Origin: Candidatus Poribacteria bacterium
GTDB lineage: Bacteria > Poribacteria > WGA-4E > PCPOR2b
Length of the DNA: 64,000 bases
Direction: 5' to 3'
NCBI GenBank assembly: GCA_003635265.1
Contig: PYIZ01000042.1
Location: 1 to 64,000 of the forward strand
Made by a program: the position numbers and the translations under genes. Positions 47,096 to 54,194 of the stretch are shown one piece after another (position 1 is the stretch's first letter; every line of letters starts with the position of its first letter). Under the pieces are notes generated by a model, which ran no database searches, was not told the DNA's origin, and worked only from the letters and a program-made list of their open reading frames with translations.

Positions 47096-47284
47096 TTAAA
47101 GTGCCTCCCCTTGACCGACACAACCACGCAACTGTCCCCTCTTATGCAAAGTTACGAACGCGCCCAATTTTTGTAGTAGCTCTGCATCTAAACCTTGCAG
47201 CTTTGAAGGTATCCTGTCCTCAAGGTAATATATTATTGCGTCTCTTGCGATCTGTAGCAGGGTGCCTTGTGACTCAATTTTCAT
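47096..47284 (-). pseudogene. Truncated AMMECR1-domain gene
   Basis: Read from about 47284 on the minus strand: MKIESQGTLLQIARDAIIYYLE, then LLQKLGAFVTLHKRGQLRGCVGQ and a stop. This is the N-terminal third of an AMMECR1 (AmmeMemoRadiSam protein A) domain, whose GAFVTL...LRGCIG motif is distinctive. The remaining ~120 residues are not found in any frame before the sigma-54 gene's stop at 47061, so the gene is broken. The frame stays open upstream to 47467, but the family's usual start is near 47284. Confidence 0.7.
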
Positions 47285-47446
47285 CTGGCTCGCCTCTTCT
47301 TTTTTACGCAGAACATCGCGTTTCATCTCTCCGTTTTTCGGGGTCTTGTCCATTTCTTCATTGACACTCACCATATCGTGTGCTACACTTGAAATCAACA
47401 GAAACATGCAACTGTTATGTCTATCAATCAGATCGGGGGTTATCGC

Positions 47447-48154
47447 ATGGAAACCGACTTGATCCAAGAACTTGCCGAGGATGAAATGCCCCTCTTCCCA
47501 CTAGAAGTTGTCCTGTTTCCGGGAGGAGTATTGCCACTTCATATTTTTGAGCAAAGGTATCGATTGATGATCCAATATTGCCTGGATAATGATCGGCTGT
47601 TCGGCATCGTCCTCATCAAGAAGGGTAGAGAAGTGGGAGAACATGCCGAGCCCTATCTCGTTGGGACCGCCGTCAAGATCATAGAGGTTGACCGACTTGA
47701 AGATGGTCGAATGAACCTAATAACATTGGGACAGCACCGCTTCAAAATTACGAAAATTCGGCGAGATCTGCCTTATCTAGTGGGTCAAGTCAAAGTGTTC
47801 GAGGCGGATGATACAGAGTCAGCCGAAGACTCTGAGATGCATGGTGTCCGAGCTATCCAGCTATACCGCACCTACGAATCGTTGTTAGCAGAGTTGATTC
47901 CTCAGTGGAAGGTTATAGAGGAAATTCCGACTGTACCCGATCATTTATCCTACCAGATTGCGACACGGCTCCAGATCCCTTTGACAGACAAACAACAGTT
48001 GATAGAGACGATGTCGATACATCAGCTTTTGAGCCGGGAAATAGAACTGCTTGAGCGAGAAAATCGAAGATTAAAAATAAGCCTGCTCGCTCGAAGAAGT
48101 TTTGAAAAGCACGACACTAACATATCACCTTGGAAAAACGCCTCTCTGAATTAA
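47447..48154 (+). CDS. LON substrate-binding (Lon-N) domain protein
   Basis: A 235-residue stand-alone Lon N-terminal domain protein. The motif MPLFPLEVVLFPGGVLPLHIFEQRYR is clear (about residues 13-38), followed by GIVLI, VGTAVKIIEV and LITLGQHRFKI, the usual beta strands, then helices ending with coiled-coil-like EIELLERENRRLKI. The ATPase and protease domains of Lon are absent, as is normal for this family, which may bind substrate proteins. I start at ATG 47447 with GGGGG nine bases upstream rather than ATG 47417. Confidence 0.88.
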   Translation: METDLIQELAEDEMPLFPLEVVLFPGGVLPLHIFEQRYRLMIQYCLDNDRLFGIVLIKKGREVGEHAEPYLVGTAVKIIEVDRLEDGRMNLITLGQHRFKITKIRRDLPYLVGQVKVFEADDTESAEDSEMHGVRAIQLYRTYESLLAELIPQWKVIEEIPTVPDHLSYQIATRLQIPLTDKQQLIETMSIHQLLSREIELLERENRRLKISLLARRSFEKHDTNISPWKNASLN

Positions 48155-48197
48155 ATGGCGATGCTTTCTATCGCCGCTCTCGGAATCGAGGACAACG

Positions 48198-48836
48198 ATG
48201 CAACGCCCATTCGCTTCAGATCGCTCTCCTCAAACATCAGGTTCTCTAATTGTGGTGCGAAATTTTTTCTATGTCAGCAACCTATTGTCCATAATACGGC
48301 TTGGGCTGACCCCATTCCTTTTCCGTAGCATCATTCGTGAATCCCACTTAGCGGCTTTGATAATAGGGGGGTTAGCAATCCTGACCGATATGCTTGATGG
48401 TTACTTCGCACGCCGTCTGAATCAGCGCACCAATCTGGGTAAGATTCTGGATCCAATTGCTGATAAGGCGATAATTAGCGCGGTGATTATCGCCCTGATT
48501 TTATCTAATTCAAGTTTTCCGCGCTGGGCTTTTGTCGTCGTGATTATTCGCGATGTTTTGATTGTGGTTGCTAATATTTTTCTGTTCCACCGGACGCAGA
48601 TCATTGGTAAATCTGACGTGTGGGGCAAATGTACAACCTTTTTCCTTGCAACCGCCTTGGTCCTCTACGTCTTGACGGATAATATCCTAGCGGACAGTGG
48701 ATTAATCCCTTCGTTTGCTCCTTCTTGCGTGTTGTACATCGGTTTGGCATTTGCGTTAATTTCGGTCGCGAACTACAGTTGGCAGTTATTGCGTTTGCTA
48801 CAACAGAACAGGGCACAGCCCAAAAAAGCACTGTAA
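48198..48836 (+). CDS. pgsA: CDP-alcohol phosphatidyltransferase (PgsA-type)
   Basis: A 212-residue membrane enzyme. The CDP-alcohol phosphotransferase motif D-x2-DG-x2-AR-x8-G-x3-D-x3-D is fully present (residues 64-89: DMLDGYFAR, then GKILDPIAD). Hydrophobic helices occupy about 25-62 and 90-205. These enzymes transfer a phosphatidyl group from CDP-diacylglycerol to an alcohol; with this length and an N-terminal NLLSIIRL segment, phosphatidylglycerophosphate synthase is the likely role. GAGGA precedes the ATG. The gene follows the Lon-N gene by 43 bp. Confidence 0.9.
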   Translation: MQRPFASDRSPQTSGSLIVVRNFFYVSNLLSIIRLGLTPFLFRSIIRESHLAALIIGGLAILTDMLDGYFARRLNQRTNLGKILDPIADKAIISAVIIALILSNSSFPRWAFVVVIIRDVLIVVANIFLFHRTQIIGKSDVWGKCTTFFLATALVLYVLTDNILADSGLIPSFAPSCVLYIGLAFALISVANYSWQLLRLLQQNRAQPKKAL

Positions 48837-48859
48837 CAATCAGGTCGAAGAAATAAAAT

Positions 48860-49354
48860 ATGGCAGTTCCGCTCACTGTATCCGAAATTGCGAATATGAT
48901 TGGCGTCGAAGAGACTATCATTCGACAGACCCTTGAACGCCGTGACGGAGATCTCACCCCCTATCTGCATGAACCCGATCCCTCGGGGGAAGATGCAGAT
49001 GCCAACGTTTCACCTTCCCAACCTCAAACGCCGCTTTTAAGGCGTGAAGGGTTGCCATTGCTCATCACCAAATTGGCGTTTAATATCCCAACCTCAGACA
49101 TTATTGAAAACCTCGCTAGTCAGGTGCTGCACCTCATGCTTGTTCAAGAGGAGAATGCGGATCTGACTAGCAAACATCAAGAGCTACAAGAACAAAATGA
49201 GCAGTTGCAGCACCATACCAAAGAATTACAACAAAGGGTTGATTCCTTAGAGAGTGAGCTAGCGGAGCAGATCCAGCTGCGGGAGAAAGCCGAAGCCGAG
49301 TCTCGCAAAGGATTTTGGAGCATCTTCGGACGAGGGGAGTCCAAAGATTCCTAA
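48860..49354 (+). CDS. HTH-plus-coiled-coil protein
   Basis: A 164-residue soluble protein of no recognised family. Residues 5-25 (LTVSEIANMIGVEETIIRQTL) look like a short helix-turn-helix of the MerR/excisionase style. A long coiled coil (about 97-150: LQEQNEQLQHHTKELQQRVDSLE) follows a proline-containing linker, and the C-terminus is basic-aromatic (KGFWSIFGRG). It starts 23 bp after pgsA and its 3' end is near the next gene's ribosome site, so the run is probably one transcript. DNA binding is only suggested. Confidence 0.65.
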   Translation: MAVPLTVSEIANMIGVEETIIRQTLERRDGDLTPYLHEPDPSGEDADANVSPSQPQTPLLRREGLPLLITKLAFNIPTSDIIENLASQVLHLMLVQEENADLTSKHQELQEQNEQLQHHTKELQQRVDSLESELAEQIQLREKAEAESRKGFWSIFGRGESKDS

Positions 49355-49398
49355 GAAGTCTTCTGGCAGGCTATACGCGTTTTTGGAGGGGTCAGCCA

Positions 49399-49992
49399 AT
49401 GACAAAGCAACGTCGTAACCAGCTAATCGCTATTAGTGCGCTTATTGTCGGTTTGGCGTTTCTCTATCAACCGTCCTCAGTTTTGCTTCGGGGTGTTGCT
49501 TTGCCCCTGCTGATCATTTCCGCTATCTTATCCTCCCTCTCCTTTTCAAAAAAGCGAGTCATCGAGGTTATCGCCGGTTTAGGACTCATCGCCGGCTTTT
49601 CATCTCTTTATTTGCCTATTCCTCCAGTTTTACGAAGTTCCCCTTTTCACCTGCTTGCTGCGAGCGCAATTGCTTTTGGAATGACAACGAGATTGACCAG
49701 GTTCTCTGAAATCGCAGCGGTGGTTGTTATGATAACCGGACTTGCTGCCCTTTACCAATCTTTTAGTCAACTGCTGCAAAACAGCGGACTTCACCTCATT
49801 CTGACGGGCATAATTATCCTCGCGATTGTATCCCCACGAAAATTACTAATCGAGCGCGTCTCAATCGGTGGGATTGTGCTTGGATTAGTCTTCCTCTGTC
49901 AACCTTTTGCCATCTTGCTTTATCAAACGGGCTTTCAGTTTCTCCTCGGTGGTTTGGCAGGGTTTATTGTCGTTGCACATAGGTCGGCGTAA
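49399..49992 (+). CDS. Membrane protein with four internal repeats
   Basis: A 197-residue integral membrane protein (start ATG 49399 with GGAGGGG nearby). It is made of four units of about 48 residues, each with the pattern G-x-A/S-x-LYQP...LL...hydrophobic: LIVGLAFLYQPSSVLLRG, LIAGFSSLYLPIPPVLRS, MITGLAALYQSFSQLLQN and IVLGLVFLCQPFAILLYQ. Each unit contributes about two helices, suggesting eight. No family recognised and no catalytic residues stand out; a small transporter or a structural membrane protein is possible. Last gene of the run 47447-49992. Confidence 0.7.
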   Translation: MTKQRRNQLIAISALIVGLAFLYQPSSVLLRGVALPLLIISAILSSLSFSKKRVIEVIAGLGLIAGFSSLYLPIPPVLRSSPFHLLAASAIAFGMTTRLTRFSEIAAVVVMITGLAALYQSFSQLLQNSGLHLILTGIIILAIVSPRKLLIERVSIGGIVLGLVFLCQPFAILLYQTGFQFLLGGLAGFIVVAHRSA

Positions 49993-50028
49993 TGTGTGAA
50001 AGAGTTTACTTGCGCAGATTATGCTTCC

Positions 50029-51570
50029 TTAGGGCGCATACAAGTTCCGTGATCGGTATTGGAAGAAAATCATCCGGCGGTTCTGTTCTCCCGTCCAAGG
50101 GTACGCCCCGTGGGTTTGGGCGGAAGCGAGGAAAAGGAGCGCATCGCCTGCCTTCATCTCTATATGCCGCACCATGCCCATCTCGTTATCGCACGTCCGA
50201 ATTCCGTCGGGCATGGGATAGCTCGTTTTATGACTGCCCGGCACACAGACAAAGCCGCCGTCCGCCAAGGTGACATCGCGCAGCTGCCAAGCGACATTGA
50301 GGTACTCGCTATAGACGCGCCCATTTTGCTGGCGGTAATGGTTGCCCACCTTTGATGGGAAGCCGTTAGCGTGGAGAGAATGTCCAGATGATCCTTTTCC
50401 TGATAAGAATCCGCTGCACATCATACACTCGAACCCGCTGCCCATGATCCAGTTCAGGCGTTGAATCAGGGCGGGATGGGCAATCATTCTTTGGAACGGT
50501 TCGCCATAGGGCGCGGGGAGTTCCCACGGATTGCCCATTGACGATCTGCCTACCCCTGTACCTGCCAACGGCTTTGAGTCGCCAGCCGCAGAACCGCCTG
50601 TGCTGATCCGGTCGGCGTTGGCATCAATCGCCTCGTTAGCCGCTGCCAGCCAATCCGCGTCCATCACTCCTCGTAGCACGAGGTGACCACACAGATCCCA
50701 GTGGAAAAATTCCTTCTCGTCAATTCCTGAATCCGGATCCAGTTTGTAGATCGAAGGGTGAAGGATGCCGGGTTCCGTTGACAGCGAAGCTGTCTTACCA
50801 TCTGAGTGCACCACAGGCGGTGGATAGCCTCGGTTTGGGTTGTGCAACACGGCACGCTGCACCGGCGTCAGTTGTGCGGTCCATTCGGGCATCGTGTCGT
50901 CCTCACCCGTAATTTCAGATTCCGCGGACGGACGGACTTCTGCGCTGATATAGCCGCATTCCAGCAGGCGTTGGGGATCTTTCCCTTGCCATGGACGTAG
51001 CCCCCACATCAAGGATTCGGTGCACAACAACAGATCGCCCGCCTGCAAAACTGGCTGCACGACCAAACCCATATCGTCGTCCCCACTCACAAAGTCTTGG
51101 GGAGCGTCGACTGAGCTGTTATGGCTGGCTGAAACTACCACCAATCCGCCATCGCCTTCGTTGACATCCGCTAGTGCCCATATCGCTCGTAAGCCCTGAC
51201 AGAAGCGGGATCCGTTGTGCTGACGATAGGCGCGGGACCAGTCTTGCCATTCACTGCCTCCCGAAAGAGCTACCTTGCCATTTTCAGAGCCATCACCGTT
51301 CATCTCAATCAGATGCGGTGACCGGTCGAGCCGAAAATTTTCACCGCAGATCTCCTCCAAATACTGCATCAGCACGGGATGGTCACGCAGGAAGTCTAGA
51401 GCGGAGCAAGAAGACACGCACGATGGAGCTGCTCCATCAGCGGTTTCTAACTGATCGAGCGCTTCGTTGCAAGCGTTCAACTGATCGGGGGTCAGAACGC
51501 CGGGGACGATTAGATAACCTGTCACGTCGAAATGATAGTTTTCTTCGTTGGTCATTTCTTTGCTATCCAT
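50029..51570 (-). CDS. Double PhyH-domain protein; N-terminal domain degenerate
   Basis: A 513-residue protein with AAAGGAG before the ATG. Two PhyH domains lie in tandem, about 1-245 and 285-513. The C-terminal one has H400-A-N (SLHANG), PGSHKTSY, distal His487 (QTHGAYPW) and Arg in QNRRMIFFQY. Its HxD acid is missing. In the N-terminal domain the aligned sites are S103-G-G (VALSGG) for the first His, SASH for PGSH, and W189 (LMWGLRPW) for the distal His, so it has lost both His ligands and cannot bind iron in the usual way. It follows the PhyH gene at 51592 by 21 bp and is probably cotranscribed. Confidence 0.9.
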   Translation of the reverse strand: MDSKEMTNEENYHFDVTGYLIVPGVLTPDQLNACNEALDQLETADGAAPSCVSSCSALDFLRDHPVLMQYLEEICGENFRLDRSPHLIEMNGDGSENGKVALSGGSEWQDWSRAYRQHNGSRFCQGLRAIWALADVNEGDGGLVVVSASHNSSVDAPQDFVSGDDDMGLVVQPVLQAGDLLLCTESLMWGLRPWQGKDPQRLLECGYISAEVRPSAESEITGEDDTMPEWTAQLTPVQRAVLHNPNRGYPPPVVHSDGKTASLSTEPGILHPSIYKLDPDSGIDEKEFFHWDLCGHLVLRGVMDADWLAAANEAIDANADRISTGGSAAGDSKPLAGTGVGRSSMGNPWELPAPYGEPFQRMIAHPALIQRLNWIMGSGFECMMCSGFLSGKGSSGHSLHANGFPSKVGNHYRQQNGRVYSEYLNVAWQLRDVTLADGGFVCVPGSHKTSYPMPDGIRTCDNEMGMVRHIEMKAGDALLFLASAQTHGAYPWTGEQNRRMIFFQYRSRNLYAP

Positions 51571-51591
51571 AACAGTCTCCTTTCTTTCTAT

Positions 51592-52386
51592 TCATGTTGT
51601 GGATGGTCTGCGAGGTGTAATTGGTTGGACAATTGCTCGTCGCTCTGGTGTGAGTCGCGCCAGCAACTCCTCGGAAGGGACATAGGCAAAACGGTGTGCA
51701 TACATCGAAGGCAGATAGCGAAAGATGATCATGCGCCGTTCGCCGGGGTTCTTTCGCTCCGCGGAACCGTGGCACAAACAATCGTTAAACAACAGGGCAT
51801 CGCCAGCGTTCAGATATACCTCCATTATGCCTTCAATCATTTCGCCCGGGCTGTGGGTGATACCTGCGCTTGCCTTTTGCATTGGATGTGGAAAATCTGA
51901 CTTGTGGCTACCGGGGATGATAACCGTCGGTCCGTCGCCCGCATCTACATCGGTCAAAGGCACCATTAACGTTAGCAGACAGCAACACCACTCGCCTTGA
52001 CTGCGACCCGTGCGGTTGCGGCTGTCGGGCATATGTCCACCGGAATGGACGCCGATATATCCGCCCTGCCCGCGTATGTTGATGAATCCCTCGTTGATGA
52101 ACGGTCGATCGTGGGGACCGATGTAATGGCGGACCAGATCGATCCAAGCCGGATGGTCGATGAGTCGTTCAAAAACCTCTCCACCTTCGATGATGTTTTG
52201 CAAATTCATCCCATCGATCCCTCCATAAGTATGGACATCAATATTGCCGTACCACTGATCGATTTCCAAGGGCGGCAGCGCATCAAGAAAATCGTTCATA
52301 GCGCGGAGGTGATCGAGATCGATTGCTCCCTTGATAACTGTGTACCCGTGCAGGTCGAACAGGTATTCTTCCATCGGAGTTGGCAT
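51592..52386 (-). CDS. PhyH family protein with HSG in place of HxD
   Basis: A 264-residue protein with GAGGAG before the ATG. Family features: EEYLFDLHGYTVIKGAID, PLTDVDAGDG, VIIPGSHKSDF, distal His206 (LCHGSAE), and 2-oxoglutarate Arg in ERRMIIFRY. The first motif reads H114-S-G (GVHSGGHMP): Gly takes the place of the Asp ligand, as in the iron halogenase WelO5. Three consecutive Cys (WCCCLL) are unusual. First gene of the two-gene PhyH operon. Confidence 0.9.
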   Translation of the reverse strand: MPTPMEEYLFDLHGYTVIKGAIDLDHLRAMNDFLDALPPLEIDQWYGNIDVHTYGGIDGMNLQNIIEGGEVFERLIDHPAWIDLVRHYIGPHDRPFINEGFINIRGQGGYIGVHSGGHMPDSRNRTGRSQGEWCCCLLTLMVPLTDVDAGDGPTVIIPGSHKSDFPHPMQKASAGITHSPGEMIEGIMEVYLNAGDALLFNDCLCHGSAERKNPGERRMIIFRYLPSMYAHRFAYVPSEELLARLTPERRAIVQPITPRRPSTT

Positions 52387-52495
52387 GTTCTATCTCCTCA
52401 ACTCAACAGTGAGCGGAAAGGGGTTGAACGTTTTGATGCCTATCAATATTGTAAACGAATCTTTCACGAAAAGCAACAACTGATTTTGTCTGGCT

Positions 52496-52896
52496 AGGGT
52501 CATTTAATTCTCCTATATTATTGTCTGAATCACCGATAAACACGGATTAACGGATTACACGAATAAAAGATGTCATCGACAGCCCCGATAAGATCGGGAT
52601 TTCGCTGACACTCAACTGGCATAAGAACGCGCAATGAATTGCGCTACTACAAACTGGGGGAAACCAGATGCCCCGCCCCGATACATCGGGATGCAAGCAC
52701 CTACGGATTTGGGTCATCCCGAAATCGGTCAAAAAATGGAAAACTAAATAGCCCTATTTGTCTGGCGTTCTCACATAGGGCTATTCAGTTTTCGGCTTTC
52801 TGTCAGTTCTGTGGGATCAATCGCGACTAGGAAGTCGCTCCCACAGTGAAGGGTCGGGATTTGGAAATCCCTCCTACGGTAAAACTAAATGACCCT
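52496..52896. repeat. Composite repeat bounded by 11-bp inverted repeats
   Basis: AGGGTCATTTA (52496-52506) is exactly inverted at 52886-52896 (TAAATGACCCT). Inside are hairpins CCCGAT-AAG-ATCGGG (52584-52598), GCGCAAT-GA-ATTGCGC (52629-52644), CCCGAT-AC-ATCGGG (52677-52690), AATAGCCCTA with TAGGGCTATT (52747-52756, 52776-52785) and the CTGTGGGA element (52809-52846). It has the look of a MITE-like or nested repeat cluster with no coding capacity. Confidence 0.55.
52809..52846 (+). repeat. CTGTGGGA/TCCCACAG hairpin element
   Basis: CTGTGGGA (52809-52816) pairs with TCCCACAG (52839-52846). Inside, after a six-base 5' bulge, GCGACT (52823-52828) pairs with AGTCGC (52833-52838), loop AGGA, directly abutting the outer 3' arm. 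The element at 28545-28586 has the same design with a different inner stem. Confidence 0.6.
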
Positions 52897-52979
52897 AAGT
52901 GATTTCAGATTAATTTCTGGACAATGCTAGTTGAAAATTAGATCCTTCTTGTTGCCCCTTTGACTTCAAGAGGAAGGAT

Positions 52980-53072
52980 ATGATGAAACCAGCAAAACAC
53001 GTTCACCCCTTATCAGATTCGAAACTCCGCGAAATTCAACAAGTCATCAGCAAACACCCTAAACCGCTTTAG
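52980..53072 (+). pseudogene. Small broken ORF, possibly a transposase remnant
   Basis: ATG 52980 follows GAGGAAGG and gives a 30-residue peptide (MMKPAKHVHPLSDSKLREIQ...KHPKPL). In another frame the reading continues (ALETAVPLFFKEHNTHP), so a frameshift may separate the two parts. The start recalls N-termini of IS630-type transposases, but this is only a guess. GGACAAT repeats on both sides support a mobile-element origin. Confidence 0.35.
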
Positions 53073-53352
53073 AGACAGCGGTGCCTCTGTTCTTCAAAGA
53101 ACACAATACCCATCCGACTTCTGATTTCGTAATTTTTTTCGATTGTCCAAAAACTTACCTGAAGTTGAAAATACCCCAAAATAAGTTTCTGGACAATCCA
53201 ACTCCCAAGATCCAGAGAAGACGCGGGTGTGAGAAGCACGGTTGTCCAATGTCCAATTACTTAGCCGAAATCACTTAGTTCTCACATTTTACTCGTTGCT
53301 TAAAATTTCAATGTGCTATATAATCGGATATCCTGAAGGAGTGAAGGGTCTT

Positions 53353-54108
53353 ATGGCCACTAAATCAAGCATTGAATGGACTGAAGCCACTTGGAATCCA
53401 GTAACAGGCTGCACAAAGATCAGCCCCGGTTGTAAACATTGCTATGCGGAAAGGATGTCGTTGCGTCTGCAAGCAATGGGGCAACGAAACTACACAAATG
53501 GATTTGAACTCACACCCCATGAACGGATGCTAGAAAAACCTCTGTCATGGAAAAAACCTCAGTTGATCTTTGTCAATTCAATGAGTGACCTATTCCATGA
53601 TGAGGTTCCTGTGGACTTTATCCTGAAAGTCTTTGGGGTAATGCAGCAGGCGCATTGGCATCAATTCCAAGTGCTGACGAAGCGTTCTCAACGTTTAATG
53701 AAGTTGAACGATCAAATTGATTGGCCAGATAACGTATGGATGGGCGTCAGTGTCGAAAACCAAGACTACACCTCCCGGATTGATCATCTGAGAGAAACAG
53801 ATGCCGTAACCAAATTCCTCTCCCTTGAACCGTTACTCGGTCCACTTTCAGATTTGAACTTGGACGGAATTGATTGGGTGATTGTTGGTGGGGAATCAGG
53901 GCCAGGGGCGAGACCGATACACGAAGACTGGGTCATCCAGATTCGAGACCAATGCGATGTAGCGGAGGTTCCACTTTTTGTCAAACAGATGGGTGAGTCT
54001 TGGGCGAAAGTTAATAAGGTGAAAAGCAAAAAAGGTGGTAATATGTCTGAATGGCCAACAGATTTACAGATACGGGATTATCCTGAATCAGTTGCCGCTG
54101 CAGGATAG
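53353..54108 (+). CDS. Phage Gp37/Gp68 family protein (DUF5131)
   Basis: A 251-residue protein starting [20 protein letters not shown], the family signature, followed by [16 protein letters not shown]: Cys-x6-Cys-x2-Cys, a cluster typical of radical-SAM-like iron-sulfur proteins. Further family segments are [41 protein letters not shown] and [14 protein letters not shown] 53353 has AAGGG just upstream; a longer frame begins in a noncoding stretch. DUF5131 genes are found in phages and defence-like or mobile regions, often with a three-Cys-motif partner (TcmP), which is absent here. The adjoining interval carries mobile-element remains. Biochemical activity unknown. Confidence 0.88.
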   Translation: MATKSSIEWTEATWNPVTGCTKISPGCKHCYAERMSLRLQAMGQRNYTNGFELTPHERMLEKPLSWKKPQLIFVNSMSDLFHDEVPVDFILKVFGVMQQAHWHQFQVLTKRSQRLMKLNDQIDWPDNVWMGVSVENQDYTSRIDHLRETDAVTKFLSLEPLLGPLSDLNLDGIDWVIVGGESGPGARPIHEDWVIQIRDQCDVAEVPLFVKQMGESWAKVNKVKSKKGGNMSEWPTDLQIRDYPESVAAAG

Positions 54109-54194
54109 GCGTATAGTGTTTCCACGATAACCTCCTTGAATGTTCACCTTATTTTATTTCGCCATTAACCAATTCTGTTTATGGAGCGATTGCG

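Larger units (their letters stand above)
52387..53352. other. Gene-poor interval rich in hairpin repeats and a decayed ORF
   Basis: About 970 bp with no intact gene. It holds a pair of 11-bp inverted repeats 390 bp apart (52496-52506 and 52886-52896), several hairpins between them, and a broken ORF at 52980. TTTCTGGACAAT occurs at 52914-52925 and 53186-53197, and a near inverse ATTGTCCAAAAA at 53142-53153, so remains of a transposable element are likely. Confidence 0.65.

Noticed and set aside
47089..47364. Plus-strand frame of 91 codons
   Set aside because: It is antisense to the recognisable AMMECR1 remnant and has no motif.
52639..52830. Frame of 63 codons through the repeat cluster
   Set aside because: It runs through hairpins and inverted repeats and has no coding character.
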